DNA of 53,228 nucleotides from Pseudomonas sp. Ga0074129. Lineage in GTDB: Bacteria; Pseudomonadota; Gammaproteobacteria; Pseudomonadales; Pseudomonadaceae. The notes beneath the pieces are model-generated. The model searched no databases, was not told the DNA's origin, and was given only the letters and a program-made list of their open reading frames with translations. Where the stretch lies: assembly GCA_001465025.1 (NCBI GenBank), contig LNDO01000109.1:1-53228 (forward strand), read 5' to 3'. This document shows, one piece after another, positions 33,095-42,682 of this stretch; within the stretch, counting starts at the first letter, position 1, and every line of letters begins with the position of its first letter. The translations under genes were made by a program, and so were the position numbers.

Positions 33095-33823
33095 ATGGGG
33101 CGCTGCTGTCGCTGGTTGTTTGTTGCCGTACTGAGCCTGTTTAGCGCAGCGGGCAGCGCCGTTGAGTTGCAGCATGTGCGCATCGCTGGCGAGGCTTGGC
33201 CGGGTCATACCGCCGCCGACGGCAGCGGCCTGGCCTGGGATATCTTCCGGCTGGTGTTTGAGCCAGCCGGCGTGCGCGTGCAAATAGAAAGCGTGCCTTA
33301 TATGCGCTCTATTGGCTTGGTGCAGCGCGGCGAGGCGGATGCCTGGGTCGGCTCCTACCTGAATGAAGTGGACCAGCACGTGATCTATCCGCGCTGGCAC
33401 TATGACGCTGACAAAATCGTCGCGCTTGGACTGAAAGGCGCTCCGTCACCCAGCGTGGACACCTTGGGGCAGTTTCGTCTGGCCTGGGTGCGTGGTTATG
33501 AATATCAGCGTTATTTACCCAACGTGCGCCATTACCGTGAAGTGATGCGCCGCGACGGCATTCTGCGCATGCTTGATCTTAACCATGCAGATTTCTATCT
33601 GGATGCACAGACCGAAGTGAACGACGTGCTTGAAACCAGCGCTGACCGATCGCGCTATCGTGTTACCCCGTTGACCACGCTGCCGCTTTACCTCGGCTTT
33701 GCCGATAACGCCCGTGGCCGCGCGCTGGCAGAATTGTTTGATAAGCGCATGGGTGAGGTGGTCGCCAATGGCAGTCTGCGGCCACTCTTCAAGCACTGGC
33801 AAGAACCCTATCCGTTTGACTGA
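33095..33823 (+). CDS. Periplasmic solute-binding protein family 3-like
   Basis: A 242-residue secreted protein: signal peptide (MGRCCRWLFVAVLSLFSAAGSA), then an SBP_bac_3-like fold (RIAGEAWPGHTAADGSGLAWDIFRLVFEPAGVRVQIESVPYMRSI ... EADAWVGSYLNE). No ABC transporter genes are nearby, and residues of the typical amino-acid site are not obvious, so it may bind another small molecule or be a sensor partner. It follows pgpA by 14 bp and overlaps the protease gene (TGATG). A GTG six bases upstream is an alternative start. Confidence 0.78.
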   Translation: MGRCCRWLFVAVLSLFSAAGSAVELQHVRIAGEAWPGHTAADGSGLAWDIFRLVFEPAGVRVQIESVPYMRSIGLVQRGEADAWVGSYLNEVDQHVIYPRWHYDADKIVALGLKGAPSPSVDTLGQFRLAWVRGYEYQRYLPNVRHYREVMRRDGILRMLDLNHADFYLDAQTEVNDVLETSADRSRYRVTPLTTLPLYLGFADNARGRALAELFDKRMGEVVANGSLRPLFKHWQEPYPFD

Positions 33824-34488
33824 TGACGTCGAGAGTGAACATGCGTGTATCTAGCCTGTGTGTGGCCCTGAGTGTGGCGCTGGCTGCCAGCTTTTTATTC
33901 GCTGCACCCCATGTGCGCGTTGTCGGGTTGTTCCCAGGCGCAGCCGTTTTGAACGTGGACGGCCAGCGCAAACTGGTCAAGGTTGGGCAGGTCGGGCCCG
34001 CTGGCGTGGTTGTGGTCAGTGCGGATAGCCGTGCTGCTGTGTTGCGCGTGGATGGCGTGGAGCGCACCTACACCCTTAGCCGCGAATACAGCGAGGGTTT
34101 TGCCGAACCGCAGAAGAAACAACTAAGTGTGGCTAAAGGCAGTGGCGGGCATTACTGGATCACCGGCTCGGTAAACGGGCAAAACGTGCAGTTTCTCGTC
34201 GATACCGGAGCCACCTCCATCGCGCTTAATGATGGCCATGCCCGCATCCTTGGCATTGATTACCGTTCCGTTGGTTCTCCCTTGCAGGTCAGCACCGCCA
34301 GCGGCACCGCACGCGGCTGGCGGGTGACGCTGGATCGGGTCAAGGTCGGTGAGTTGGAAGTCCTGGGCGTTGAGGCGGTGGTGTTGGAAGGTAGCTCGCC
34401 GACCGAAGCGCTGCTGGGCATGAGCTTTCTTAATCGGGTTGGCTGGAAAGTCGAACGGGACATGCTGGTGCTGGAATCCAAGTACTGA
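33823..34488 (+). CDS. Retropepsin-like aspartic protease (clan AA, TIGR02281 type)
   Basis: A 221-residue protein (215 if ATG 33841 is used) with an N-terminal membrane anchor or signal (SLCVALSVALAASFLFAAP), a small beta domain and a C-terminal single-domain aspartic protease fold with the active site FLVDTGATSIALN (about 126-138) and the matching LLGMSFLNRVG motif. Such proteins act as dimers in the periplasm; substrates are unknown. Its start overlaps the stop of the upstream gene by one base. Confidence 0.82.
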   Translation: MTSRVNMRVSSLCVALSVALAASFLFAAPHVRVVGLFPGAAVLNVDGQRKLVKVGQVGPAGVVVVSADSRAAVLRVDGVERTYTLSREYSEGFAEPQKKQLSVAKGSGGHYWITGSVNGQNVQFLVDTGATSIALNDGHARILGIDYRSVGSPLQVSTASGTARGWRVTLDRVKVGELEVLGVEAVVLEGSSPTEALLGMSFLNRVGWKVERDMLVLESKY

Positions 34489-34508
34489 CGGTGCCACCCG
34501 CCCAACGA

Positions 34509-34543
34509 TCAGCTTGATCATTATCATCAGTCATTCAAGCTGA
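34509..34543. terminator. Hairpin after the protease gene
   Basis: TCAGCTTGA and TCAAGCTGA are perfect inverted repeats 17 bp apart, 21 bp after the stop. No T-tract follows, so it may be a transcript end or an operator. A Fur-like sequence overlaps its left arm. Confidence 0.4.
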
Positions 34544-34610
34544 CCGCCTCATCGGCCCTGCTGTTACAATGCGGCCACTTTCTTACTGCCTTATTCTTTA
34601 GGAGCCTCCG

Positions 34611-35231
34611 GTGTCCGTCGTGTTTGTCGCCGCCTCCCAGCTGCCTACGCCCTTTGGCGTGTTCACCATGCATGGTTTTCTTGAGCAAGCCACCGGCAAG
34701 GAGCATGTAGCCCTGACCTTTGGTGATGTGGCCGATGGCGCCCCTGTGCTGGGCCGCCTGCATTCCGAATGCCTGACCGGTGATGCCCTGTTCAGCCTGC
34801 GCTGTGATTGCGGTTTTCAGCTCGAAGCTGCCCTGCGCGCCATCGCCGCTGAAGGCCGTGGCGTGCTGCTGTACCTTCGCCAGGAAGGCCGTGGCATTGG
34901 CTTGCTGAATAAAATCCGCGCCTATGAGTTGCAGGACGGCGGCGCCGATACCGTGGAAGCCAATGAGCGTCTGGGGTTTGGGGCTGACCAGCGCGACTAC
35001 GCGATCTGCCTGCCGATGCTCGAGCACCTCGGCATCAGCCAGCTCAAGCTGATGACCAATAACCCACGCAAGGTCAAAGCGCTGGGCGACATGGGCATCA
35101 ATGTGGCCACCCGTGTACCGCTGCAGATTGATCACAACCCGCATAACCAAAAGTACCTCGCGACCAAAGCCGGCAAGCTTGGGCACATGCTCGGCAGCCT
35201 GCATCAGGGCGAGGCCGAGGAGAGCCTGTGA
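34611..35231 (+). CDS. ribA: GTP cyclohydrolase II
   Basis: Opens the riboflavin pathway by converting GTP to the pyrimidine precursor. The 206-residue protein has the complete zinc site C54, C65, C67 ([18 protein letters not shown]), the catalytic [15 protein letters not shown] and the C-terminal [11 protein letters not shown]. The start is GTG 34611, behind AGGAGCCTCCG. This stand-alone enzyme supplies the activity missing in the C-terminal half of the RibB protein at 29137. It overlaps the next gene by 4 bp (GTGA). Confidence 0.95.
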   Translation: MSVVFVAASQLPTPFGVFTMHGFLEQATGKEHVALTFGDVADGAPVLGRLHSECLTGDALFSLRCDCGFQLEAALRAIAAEGRGVLLYLRQEGRGIGLLNKIRAYELQDGGADTVEANERLGFGADQRDYAICLPMLEHLGISQLKLMTNNPRKVKALGDMGINVATRVPLQIDHNPHNQKYLATKAGKLGHMLGSLHQGEAEESL

Positions 35232-35644
35232 CCCGTGCTCAAGTGCGCCGCCGACTGGCGCTGGAGTGGTGGCGGCATCTGGGCGTGGCCCTGGCACCAC
35301 TGTTTATCCTCAATCTGCTGTTTGGTGCTGATCAACAGACTGGCCTGCTGACCATGCCGCTGTTTATTGCCGGGCTGGCCGCCATGTTCGTCAGCCTGCC
35401 GCTGTTCAGCGCCTACAAGCGCGCACTGGTGGCCACCGAAAAAGCCCTCGATACAGCGGACGAACATGATGCCTGGCTGAACCTGGCGCGGGTCAGGCGT
35501 CCGGGGCTGTTGGGCGCCTCGTTACCGGCCTGGATTGCCGCACTGGCAGTGTTTGCCGGGCTGGAGGCGATTCCGCTGATCCTCTTGGCGATTTCCAGCA
35601 TCGTTCAGCTGTACCTCTACCGCATTCCGCCGCAACTCGGCTAA
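35228..35644 (+). CDS. Conserved membrane protein, unknown function
   Basis: A 138-residue protein with two pairs of hydrophobic segments: [17 protein letters not shown] with [21 protein letters not shown] in the first half and [19 protein letters not shown] with [18 protein letters not shown] in the second. The start is GTG 35228 overlapping the ribA stop, and the stop overlaps the BtuF-like gene by one base (TAATG). I recognise no named family. P. aeruginosa has a similar gene next to ribA (PA4046, from memory). Confidence 0.75.
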   Translation: MTRAQVRRRLALEWWRHLGVALAPLFILNLLFGADQQTGLLTMPLFIAGLAAMFVSLPLFSAYKRALVATEKALDTADEHDAWLNLARVRRPGLLGASLPAWIAALAVFAGLEAIPLILLAISSIVQLYLYRIPPQLG

Positions 35645-36441
35645 TGCGTGGCCTGACACTCTGCGTGCTGCTGTCGCTGGTATGGCCAGCGACAGCCGTC
35701 GAGCGAGTGATCACTCTGGCCCCTTCTTTGACTGAAATTGTCCTAGAGCTCGATGCGGGCGACCTGCTGGTTGGCGTACTCGACGGCGGTGAGCGTCCGG
35801 CTGCGGCGCAGCATGTGCCCTCGGTTGGCCGGCTCGGCCAATTGGAGCTGGAAAGTTTGCTGCAGTTGCAGCCAGATCTGGTGCTGCTCTGGCCTGACAG
35901 CATCAGCCGCGGCCAGCGCGAGCAATTACAGCGCTTCGGGATTGATGTGCTGGTGGTTGAGCCGCGCAAGTTAGGCGATCTGGCTGAGCAGTTTGTGGAC
36001 ATTGGCCAGCGTATTGGCCGCGCAGAACAAGGCCGCGCACTGCAACAACAATTCCTCGCAGGCCTGCTTGCGTTGCGCAAACAGTACGGCCGCGACACAC
36101 CGCTGCGGGTGTTTTATCAGGTGTGGGATGCGCCGCTGTATACCCTCGGCGGGCAGCAGATTATCAGTGATGCCTTAACCGTCTGTGGTGCGCGCAACGT
36201 TTTTGCCGAGCTGAGCCTGCCTGCACCGCAAGTCAGTGTCGAAGCCGTGCTGCAAGCCAACCCAGAGGTGATTCTGGCCAGCAGCCCGGCGCAACTCGAC
36301 GCCTGGCGTATCTGGCCGGGACTGGCGGCGGTTGAGCGCGAACAGCTCTGGGTGGTGCCGGATAGCGGCCTGGAACGCCCCAGCTTTCAGATGCTGGGGG
36401 CGTTGGCGAGATTGTGTGAGCAGTTGAGCGAGGCGCGTTAA
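35644..36441 (+). CDS. btuF: BtuF-like cobalamin-binding periplasmic protein
   Basis: A 265-residue protein with a signal peptide ([18 protein letters not shown]) and the helical-backbone metal-receptor fold of BtuF/FhuD proteins: VERVITLAPSLTEIVLELDAGDLLVG, HVPSVGRLGQLELESLLQLQPDLVLLW, and a C-terminal lobe with YTLGGQQIISDALTVCGARNVF. Its position beside btuB supports a role in handing B12 to an inner-membrane importer, though no BtuCD genes are here. It overlaps the preceding gene by one base and ends at a terminator facing btuB. Confidence 0.82.
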   Translation: MRGLTLCVLLSLVWPATAVERVITLAPSLTEIVLELDAGDLLVGVLDGGERPAAAQHVPSVGRLGQLELESLLQLQPDLVLLWPDSISRGQREQLQRFGIDVLVVEPRKLGDLAEQFVDIGQRIGRAEQGRALQQQFLAGLLALRKQYGRDTPLRVFYQVWDAPLYTLGGQQIISDALTVCGARNVFAELSLPAPQVSVEAVLQANPEVILASSPAQLDAWRIWPGLAAVEREQLWVVPDSGLERPSFQMLGALARLCEQLSEAR

Positions 36442-36443
36442 AT

Positions 36444-36476
36444 GCCCCTGAGGAGTAGGGCTCAGGGGCGGGTTTT
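36444..36476. terminator. Terminator between btuF and btuB
   Basis: GCCCCTGAG-GAGTAGGG-CTCAGGGGC with GGGTTTTC after it: a strong stem with a short T-tract, between convergent genes. Confidence 0.75.
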
Positions 36477-38383
36477 CAGAAGCGGTAGCCGACGCTCAGT
36501 TGCACCTGTTCCTCGGCCGCGGGGTAGCGACTGTTGGCGCTGGCAAAGGCGTCATAGCGTTTGCCCGTGAGGTTGTTGACACGCAGCTTGCTGCTGAACT
36601 GCTGATAGTCGTAGCTCAACGCTGCATTGAGCACGGTGTAACCACCGGCCTTTTGCTGGCTATTGGCATCGTCACCGGAGTAGTAACGGCTGCCGGTGTA
36701 AACGGCTTCTAGATAGCTGCGCAGGCCTGGGATGATCAGATATGAGAGGTTCGTACTGGCTGTATGGCGCGCCACCCAAGGCACGGTGTTGCCCTCAAAG
36801 GTGCCTGTGCGCAGTGTGGCATCGGTAAAGCTGTACTGACCGCCGATGCTCAAGCGTTCGTTCAATTGGCGCTGCGCCTCAAGCAACAGGCCATCACGCC
36901 GGGTTTTATCCAGATTGATATTCGCGCCGCGACCGTTCCAACTGTTGGGGTTGGCAATCATCGCGTCGTAGAGCAACTCATCTTGCAGATCCAGCCGATA
37001 CAGGGTCGCTTGGTAGCGCTGAATGTTGTCCTGCCATTCAATGCCGCTTTCCCATGACACGCCGGTTTGCGGCTTGAGAAATTCGACCCCCGGTAGAACG
37101 AATGCGTTGTCGTCCACGTTGGCCCAGCGCAGCACATCCTCGCGTTTGATAAACAGGCGTGTCTCTTGGGAGGCTTGCCAGCTCAGGCCAAGGCTGGTGC
37201 TGTCTTCACGGTCTTTATGCTGTTGGCTGATTGCCTTGTTGTTGTCGTCAGCTTGGCTGCTGCGGTAGCCCAGCGTCAGCGTCACATCCTCGCCAAGACC
37301 CTGACTTAGCTGGCTGTACCAGTCGCGTTGAGTCTGTTGGAAGTCGGTGCCCCAAGAGGCTTGCGTGTCACTTTGTATGTGGTCGTGCCCGAGCAGCCAC
37401 TCGCCTGCGCCCAGTACGCTGTCGTAACGCGCGCTCAGTCTGGGGCTGAGGCTTTCACTGCGGGTGTCTTGAGTGAAACGGCTGGGGGCGGAAAAGCTGC
37501 CCGCGCCATCTTGATCGCTGTGGCTGTAGTCGAGATTGGCGGTCCAGGTGTCATTCAGGCGCTGCTCAATGGCCGTGCGATGTACCTGCGTCTTGCGGTC
37601 GTTCCAAGCGGTTGAGGCGCTTTGCTTACGATCCGCATGACGCTGCGCTCGGGTCATGGCATTGGGATACAGCAACTCATCGTCCACCGTCTGATACTCG
37701 TACAGGGCATGGCCGCTGTCATGGTCGTAGCGCAAGCGGGCGAAGGCGTTGCTGTAACTGCCGTTGTTATGGTCGCGATAATTGTCGGTTGTGCGTGATT
37801 CGCCGCTGAGGTAGGTCGAAAACCCCGCACCGAGTTGCTGGTGGATATGGCCGCGTAACGCTTCCAGATCATGGCTGCCTCGGCTGGCTTCCAAGTAGCC
37901 TTCATTACTGCTCGGGGTGCGCGTGACGATATTGATCACCCCACCTACGGCCTGATCGCCATACAGCACGGTGCCTGCGCCACGGATAATCTCAATACGC
38001 TCAATATTGCCCAGCGGCACGCTGCTTAGGTCGGCCCCGGCTTGGCTCGGCTGATTGAGGCGGCGGCCGTCAACCAGTATCAAGGTGTTGTTCACGGCGT
38101 TCTCGCCAAAGCCACGCAAACTGAAGGTGGCCCGGCTGCCGTCACCGATCATGTCGCGTATTTGTATGCCGGCCTGGCTCCTGAGTACGTCGAGCAGCGA
38201 GGCGGCGGCGCTGTCTTCAATTTGCTGGCGGTCAATAACTTTGACACTGGCCGGTGCCGGTGCTTTGAGCGGTGTGGCACGGGTGATTACCAGTGGCGGC
38301 AATTCCACATCGCGTGCATCTGGGGCGGCAATGGCAAGGCTGGGTGCGAGCGCCACAGCCAGAGCAATACGGGACAACTTCAT
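36476..38383 (-). CDS. btuB: TonB-dependent vitamin B12 receptor
   Basis: An outer-membrane receptor of 635 residues. It has a signal peptide (MKLSRIALAVALAPSLAIA), a TonB box-like stretch (LPPLVITRATP, about 28-38), a plug domain (VIDRQQIEDSAAASLLDVLRSQAGIQIRD ... ILVDGRRLNQP ... IERIEIIRGAGTVLYGDQAVGGVINIVT) and a 22-strand barrel ending in Phe (VQLSVGYRF). The cobalamin riboswitch upstream on the same strand identifies its substrate better than its own sequence does. The ribosome-binding site GAGGAT is part of a hairpin (38393-38419). TonB from 18493 or elsewhere would energise it. Confidence 0.9.
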   Translation of the reverse strand: MKLSRIALAVALAPSLAIAAPDARDVELPPLVITRATPLKAPAPASVKVIDRQQIEDSAAASLLDVLRSQAGIQIRDMIGDGSRATFSLRGFGENAVNNTLILVDGRRLNQPSQAGADLSSVPLGNIERIEIIRGAGTVLYGDQAVGGVINIVTRTPSSNEGYLEASRGSHDLEALRGHIHQQLGAGFSTYLSGESRTTDNYRDHNNGSYSNAFARLRYDHDSGHALYEYQTVDDELLYPNAMTRAQRHADRKQSASTAWNDRKTQVHRTAIEQRLNDTWTANLDYSHSDQDGAGSFSAPSRFTQDTRSESLSPRLSARYDSVLGAGEWLLGHDHIQSDTQASWGTDFQQTQRDWYSQLSQGLGEDVTLTLGYRSSQADDNNKAISQQHKDREDSTSLGLSWQASQETRLFIKREDVLRWANVDDNAFVLPGVEFLKPQTGVSWESGIEWQDNIQRYQATLYRLDLQDELLYDAMIANPNSWNGRGANINLDKTRRDGLLLEAQRQLNERLSIGGQYSFTDATLRTGTFEGNTVPWVARHTASTNLSYLIIPGLRSYLEAVYTGSRYYSGDDANSQQKAGGYTVLNAALSYDYQQFSSKLRVNNLTGKRYDAFASANSRYPAAEEQVQLSVGYRF

Positions 38384-38392
38384 CTAGAGAAT

Positions 38393-38419
38393 CCTCAAAA
38401 GGTCGGAAGACTTTTGAGG
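38393..38419 (-). promoter_or_regulatory. Shine-Dalgarno-sequestering hairpin before btuB
   Basis: On the minus strand CCTCAAAAG-TCTTCCGAC-CTTTTGAGG is a perfect 9-bp stem whose 3' arm contains the GAGG of the btuB ribosome-binding site, about 10 bases from the ATG. Formation would block translation. It lies between the cobalamin riboswitch and the gene and is its likely expression platform. Confidence 0.7.
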
Positions 38420-38499
38420 AGGGCAGGGGCAAGAACGGGCGTGCGCAGACGCAGCCTGAGCTTGACGGTGATGCCCTCCGCAACACCAGTCACATCCAG

Positions 38500-38680
38500 C
38501 AAGGCCGGTCTCCGGACTCTCGACATACGTGGCCTCGTCCTTCCCAGATTGCTCCAGTGGACAGCGTGAGGCGACGTGCAGAATAGCTCTGCGGTCGATT
38601 ACCGTTGCGGGGGCAGTGCCGGGATGGCTCGTTGGAGCGCACCGGCTTCCCGTTTAACGCCGCTTCACGGATGAAGGGCG
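38500..38680 (-). ncRNA. Cobalamin (adenosylcobalamin) riboswitch
   Basis: Read on the minus strand, the order is AAACGGGAAGCCGGTGCGCT, then CACTGCCCCCGCAACGGTAA (the most conserved block), GTCCACTGGAGCAATCTGGG-AAGG, and the B12 box AGTCCGGAGACCGGCC at 38503-38518. These are the standard parts of the Rfam cobalamin element. It lies 120 bases before btuB. B12 binding should reduce btuB expression. Confidence 0.95.
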
Positions 38681-38759
38681 CACCTTGGCGGAAGTAAAAC
38701 GCCGCGCACCTTAATGCGCGGGTGCAATCATTACAAGAGAGTCGTGTGCAACGCCGAAC

Positions 38760-40667
38760 TTAGCGCCGCTCAGCAGACAAGAGGCTCAGGCGCTGGCGCA
38801 CGGCGGCTTCGATGCCGGCAGCATCCAGGCCGCACTCGGCGAGCATTTGTGCCGGTTTGGCGTGTTCCACGTAATAGTCGGGCAAGCCCAGGTGCAGGAT
38901 GGGCGTCAGGCTGTTTTCTGCTGCGAGAAATTCGCTGACAGCACTGCCGGCACCGCCCATCACGCTGTTTTCTTCCACCGTGACCAGCAGTTCATGCCCG
39001 GTCGCCAACTGGCGCACTAAGGCCTCGTCCAGCGGTTTGACAAAGCGCATGTCGACCACGGTGGCGTTGAGGGTTTCACCGACCTTGAGCGCTTCGCTCA
39101 GTTGCACGCCGAACACCAGCAGGGCGACGCCTTGGCCGGCACGGCGGATCACGCCCTTGCCGATTTCCAGCGGCGTCAATTCCGCTTCAATCGTGGCGTT
39201 AGGGCCTGTGCCACGCGGGTAGCGCACGGCCGCCGGGCCATTGAACAGGTGGCCTGTGGTGAGCATGCGGCGCAATTCGTTTTCGTCGCTGGGCGTCATC
39301 ACCAGCATGCCGGGGATGCAGCGCAGGTAGGAGATATCAAAACTGCCGGCGTGGGTCGGGCCGTCTTCGCCGACCAGCCCGGCGCGGTCGATGGCGAACA
39401 GCACATCGAGGTGCTGCACGGCCACGTCATGGATCAGCTGGTCGTAGGCGCGTTGCAGAAAGGTGGAGTAAATCGCCACCACCGGCTTGGCCCCTTCACA
39501 GGCCATGCCTGCGGCCAGGGTCACGGCGTGCTGTTCGGCAATCGCCACATCGAAATAGCGTTCGGGGTAGCGCTCGCTGAACGCCACCAGGTCCGAGCCT
39601 TCCTTCATCGCCGGGGTGATGCCGATTAAGCGCGGGTCTGCAGCGGCCATGTCGCACAGCCATTGGCCAAACACGCTGGAATATTTCGGCCCGCTGGCTT
39701 GTTTGGGCGGCGCGATGGGCGCGTTGATCGGTTCCAGCTTGGTGATGGCGTGGTAGCCAATCGGGTCGGCCTCGGCCGGGGCAAAACCTTTGCCTTTTTT
39801 GGTCACCACATGCAGGAACTGCGGGCCGTCGAGGTCACGCATGTTGCGCAGGGTGGCCAACAGGGTGGGCAGGTCGTGGCCGTCGATGGGGCCGACGTAG
39901 TTCCAGCCCAGCTCCTCGAACAGGGTGCCGGGTACCAGCATGCCTTTGGCGTGCTCTTCGACCTTGCGCGCGATTTCCCAGGCGCCGGGCAGGTGCGAAA
40001 GGATCTTTTTGCTGCCTTCGCGCATGTTCGAGTAGGTGCGGCTGGAGATGATCTTGGCCAAGTAGTTGGACAGACCGCCCACGTTCTTGGAGATCGACAT
40101 GTCGTTGTCGTTGAGGATCACCAGCATATTGGCGCCCACATCGCTGGCGTGGTTCAGCGCCTCGAAGGCCATGCCGGCGGTGAGTGCGCCATCGCCGATC
40201 ACGGCCACGGCTTTGCGCTTGCTGTTTTGCAGCTTGGCGGCGATGGCCATGCCCAGTGCGGCACTGATACTGGTGCTGGAATGGCCGACGCCGAAGGTGT
40301 CGTACTCACTTTCACTGCGGCGGGGGAAGGCGGCGATACCGTCTTTCTGACGCAGGCTGCCCATCTGCTCGCGGCGACCGGTGAGGATCTTGTGCGGGTA
40401 AGCCTGATGGCCGACGTCCCATACCAGGCGGTCGTCCGGGGTGTCGAAGACGTAATGCAGGGCTACGGTCAGCTCAATCACGCCCAGGCCCGCGCCGAAA
40501 TGCCCGCCGGTCTGGCCAACGGTGTACAGCAGGTACTGGCGCAGCTCGTCGGCAAGGGTTTCCAGCTCGGCTTCGCCCAGGCGACGCAGCTCGTCCGGCG
40601 TATTGGCGCGGTCTAGAAGTGGCGTCAGCGGGCGCTCACGGGGAATCTCGTGGAAGGTCGTCGGCAT
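38760..40667 (-). CDS. dxs: 1-deoxy-D-xylulose-5-phosphate synthase
   Basis: Condenses pyruvate and glyceraldehyde 3-phosphate with thiamine diphosphate, the first step of the MEP isoprenoid pathway. The 635-residue protein has [18 protein letters not shown], the ThDP motif [20 protein letters not shown] (about 154-180), [16 protein letters not shown], the catalytic Glu region [16 protein letters not shown] and [18 protein letters not shown]. Length is normal for Pseudomonas. It lies downstream of xseB and ispA on the same strand, after a 211-bp gap. Confidence 0.97.
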   Translation of the reverse strand: MPTTFHEIPRERPLTPLLDRANTPDELRRLGEAELETLADELRQYLLYTVGQTGGHFGAGLGVIELTVALHYVFDTPDDRLVWDVGHQAYPHKILTGRREQMGSLRQKDGIAAFPRRSESEYDTFGVGHSSTSISAALGMAIAAKLQNSKRKAVAVIGDGALTAGMAFEALNHASDVGANMLVILNDNDMSISKNVGGLSNYLAKIISSRTYSNMREGSKKILSHLPGAWEIARKVEEHAKGMLVPGTLFEELGWNYVGPIDGHDLPTLLATLRNMRDLDGPQFLHVVTKKGKGFAPAEADPIGYHAITKLEPINAPIAPPKQASGPKYSSVFGQWLCDMAAADPRLIGITPAMKEGSDLVAFSERYPERYFDVAIAEQHAVTLAAGMACEGAKPVVAIYSTFLQRAYDQLIHDVAVQHLDVLFAIDRAGLVGEDGPTHAGSFDISYLRCIPGMLVMTPSDENELRRMLTTGHLFNGPAAVRYPRGTGPNATIEAELTPLEIGKGVIRRAGQGVALLVFGVQLSEALKVGETLNATVVDMRFVKPLDEALVRQLATGHELLVTVEENSVMGGAGSAVSEFLAAENSLTPILHLGLPDYYVEHAKPAQMLAECGLDAAGIEAAVRQRLSLLSAERR

Positions 40668-40878
40668 CAGGCAGATCGTTATAGGTGTAAAAGATGCGGC
40701 AGTTTACCTGAAACTGGCGACAAGCTTTAAGCAAGACGCTGCATGGCGAATGCGGGGGATTGTCGCGCTGCCTTTGGCGGCGTTTTGTCGGGGATAAAAC
40801 CTTAATGCGCCGCGGGTTTGCTGAGCTGGCGGGTTCATGCGCCAGCATTTACTTCGTTATTACTTGGGTTGGCGTGGC
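40668..40878. other. Gap between ispA and dxs
   Basis: No gene is seen. A hairpin GCTGGCG-GGTTCATG-CGCCAGC (40825-40846) lies just after ispA on its transcript; it has no T-tract. The gap is long enough for a separate dxs promoter, which I cannot define. Confidence 0.45.
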
Positions 40879-41766
40879 TTAACTGCGCCGTTCGACGATA
40901 AACCGGGCCAACTCGCGCAGTGGCTCCGCCGCCTGGCCGAACGGACGCAAGGCGTGCAGGGCCAAATCGCGAAGCTCAAGGGCATAAGCCTTGGCAGCGT
41001 CCAGGCCGAGCAGGGCCGGGTAGGTGGGTTTGTCGTGGGCCTGGTCCTTGCCTTGAGTTTTGCCCAAGGTGGCGGTGTCGCTTTCCACGTCGAGGATGTC
41101 GTCCTGCACTTGAAACGCCAGGCCGATGGCCCGGGCGTAGGTGTGCAGGGCTCTGAGGGCGTGATCGTCAGCCTGGCCGCTGGCCAGTGCACCGAGCTGA
41201 ACGCTGGCTTCGATCAAGGCGCCGGTCTTGTGCCGGTGCATGATTTCCAGGGCGTTCTGGTCGAGTTGCTGACCAACTGAACCTAGGTCGATGGCCTGAC
41301 CGCCGACCATGCCAGCCGGTCCGGCTGCGCGGGTTAGGGCGCTGAGCATGGCCAGGCGCAGGTCGGCGTCATGCGGGTTGTGCACCGGGTCTGTGAGCAC
41401 TTCAAACGCCAGGCTTTGCAGGCCATCCCCGGCGAGAATCGCGCAGGCTTCATCAAATGCAATGTGCGTGGTCGGCTGGCCACGGCGCAGGTCGTCATCG
41501 TCCATCGCCGGTAAATCGTCGTGCACCAGCGAGTACGCGTGAATCAGTTCGACGGCGCAGGCGGCGGCATTGGCGCGCTCAGGCGTGCCGCCGAGGGCTT
41601 CGCAGGCGGCGTACACCAGCAGGGGGCGCACGCGTTTGCCACCATTAAACAGGCTGTAGCGCATGGCGGCGTAAAGGCGTTCCAACTCGGGGAGCGGACT
41701 ATGAAGAAGGGCCTCCAGCGCGGCATCCACACGCTGCTGGCAGCTGCTCTGGTAGGCCGCAATCAT
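40879..41766 (-). CDS. ispA: Farnesyl diphosphate synthase
   Basis: Makes farnesyl diphosphate from isopentenyl and dimethylallyl diphosphate. The 295-residue protein has the first Asp-rich motif [17 protein letters not shown] (about 83-99), [10 protein letters not shown] near the N-terminus and the second motif [14 protein letters not shown]. It overlaps xseB by 4 bp (ATGA). The xseB-ispA-dxs order is the common gammaproteobacterial cluster. Confidence 0.96.
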   Translation of the reverse strand: MIAAYQSSCQQRVDAALEALLHSPLPELERLYAAMRYSLFNGGKRVRPLLVYAACEALGGTPERANAAACAVELIHAYSLVHDDLPAMDDDDLRRGQPTTHIAFDEACAILAGDGLQSLAFEVLTDPVHNPHDADLRLAMLSALTRAAGPAGMVGGQAIDLGSVGQQLDQNALEIMHRHKTGALIEASVQLGALASGQADDHALRALHTYARAIGLAFQVQDDILDVESDTATLGKTQGKDQAHDKPTYPALLGLDAAKAYALELRDLALHALRPFGQAAEPLRELARFIVERRS

Positions 41767-42008
41767 GCGGACTGTTCCGCGTCGAAGGGGGCTTCCTCCA
41801 GTTCGCCGTCGCGCTCCATAAGGATTTGCACTTTTTGCTCGGCTTGGGCCAGAGCTGCTTGGCAGTCGCGGGTCAGGCGCACGCCCTGTTCGAAGGCGGT
41901 CAGCGAGTCTTCCAGCGACAACTCGCCATTTTCCAGACGTTCGACCAGGTTTTGCAGATCAGTCAGGGATTGCTCGAAGTCGAGCGTGGCTTTTTTGCGG
42001 GCGGCCAT
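41763..42008 (-). CDS. xseB: Exonuclease VII small subunit
   Basis: An 81-residue helical protein, [43 protein letters not shown] in layout, that binds the large XseA subunit for single-strand DNA degradation. Length and the [15 protein letters not shown] core match the family. It is the first gene of the xseB-ispA-dxs unit and overlaps ispA by 4 bp. Confidence 0.95.
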   Translation of the reverse strand: MAARKKATLDFEQSLTDLQNLVERLENGELSLEDSLTAFEQGVRLTRDCQAALAQAEQKVQILMERDGELEEAPFDAEQSA

Positions 42009-42101
42009 GGCGGGTATCTCGGGGTGGATCAGGGAATCGGAACCGGCGCGACACTAGCAGAGCCGCGCCGCACGGGCAAATCAGTGGGCGTGATCTGGGC
42101 C

Positions 42102-42200
42102 TGTGGGAGGCGCTTTCGGCTCTGGCTCCTGCTTCGCCCTACCTCCTGCATCCATGCAGTCGTAGTGGCGGGGTGTTATCGCGGCTAAAGCCCCTCCCAC
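42102..42200. repeat. Inverted REP-like pair, GGGAGGGGCTTTAGCCGCG family
   Basis: TGTGGGAGGCGCTTTCGGCT at 42102 and TCGCGGCTAAAGCCCCTCCC at 42179 face each other as an inverted pair with about 55 bp between. The right copy is the same as the core at 24262-24281. It lies between xseB and the DUF2214 gene in a 218-bp space without a gene. Confidence 0.78.
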
Positions 42201-42226
42201 AAGGCGGTGACTTAATGAGATGGCTA

Positions 42227-42682
42227 TCAGTCGATCACGCCATGCCCGCGCGCCATCAGCACCGCCAGCAGCGGGATGATCAACAGCAAGAGCAGCTCCA
42301 GACGGATCACGCCGGTCACCAGCTTCGCCTGCCGGGCGCTGACCGATGGCACGTCACCGGCCTGCAGGCTGTTGCGCCAATTGAGGAAGACAAAAGTCGG
42401 TATGACGGAAATCAGCCCAATGACGATAAACAGGCCGACTTTGGCATGAAACAGGCTGTTGCCCAGGTAGTAATCCAGTCCTTTGCCGTACCACAGCACG
42501 CGCGCCAGCCCGGTGAACAGCACCACCCCGGCGCACACGCCATAGGCCAGGTCGGTGATGATCAGGTTGCGCGCACGGCGCAAATCCAAGGGCAGCTTGA
42601 ACTGCACATGCTCAATACTGAGTAGGGCAAACAGCAGGAAAATCGACAGGTAATGCAGATACACGACGAGGGAGTGGGCCAT
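42227..42682 (-). CDS. DUF2214-family membrane protein
   Basis: A 151-residue protein with four membrane helices: LVVYLHYLSIFLLFALLSIEHV, LIITDLAYGVCAGVVLFTGLA, LFHAKVGLFIVIGLISVIPTF and LELLLLLIIPLLAVLMA. A His/Glu pair in helix 1 (LHYL; IEHV) is typical of DUF2214, a small family of unknown function. ATG 42682 overlaps the MATE stop codon (TGATG), so the two are coupled; a TTG one codon earlier is possible. Confidence 0.8.
   Translation of the reverse strand: MAHSLVVYLHYLSIFLLFALLSIEHVQFKLPLDLRRARNLIITDLAYGVCAGVVLFTGLARVLWYGKGLDYYLGNSLFHAKVGLFIVIGLISVIPTFVFLNWRNSLQAGDVPSVSARQAKLVTGVIRLELLLLLIIPLLAVLMARGHGVID

Noticed and set aside
36442-38383. btuB as a generic siderophore receptor
   Set aside because: The plug and barrel alone would allow it, but the upstream cobalamin riboswitch and the adjacent BtuF-like gene point to vitamin B12.
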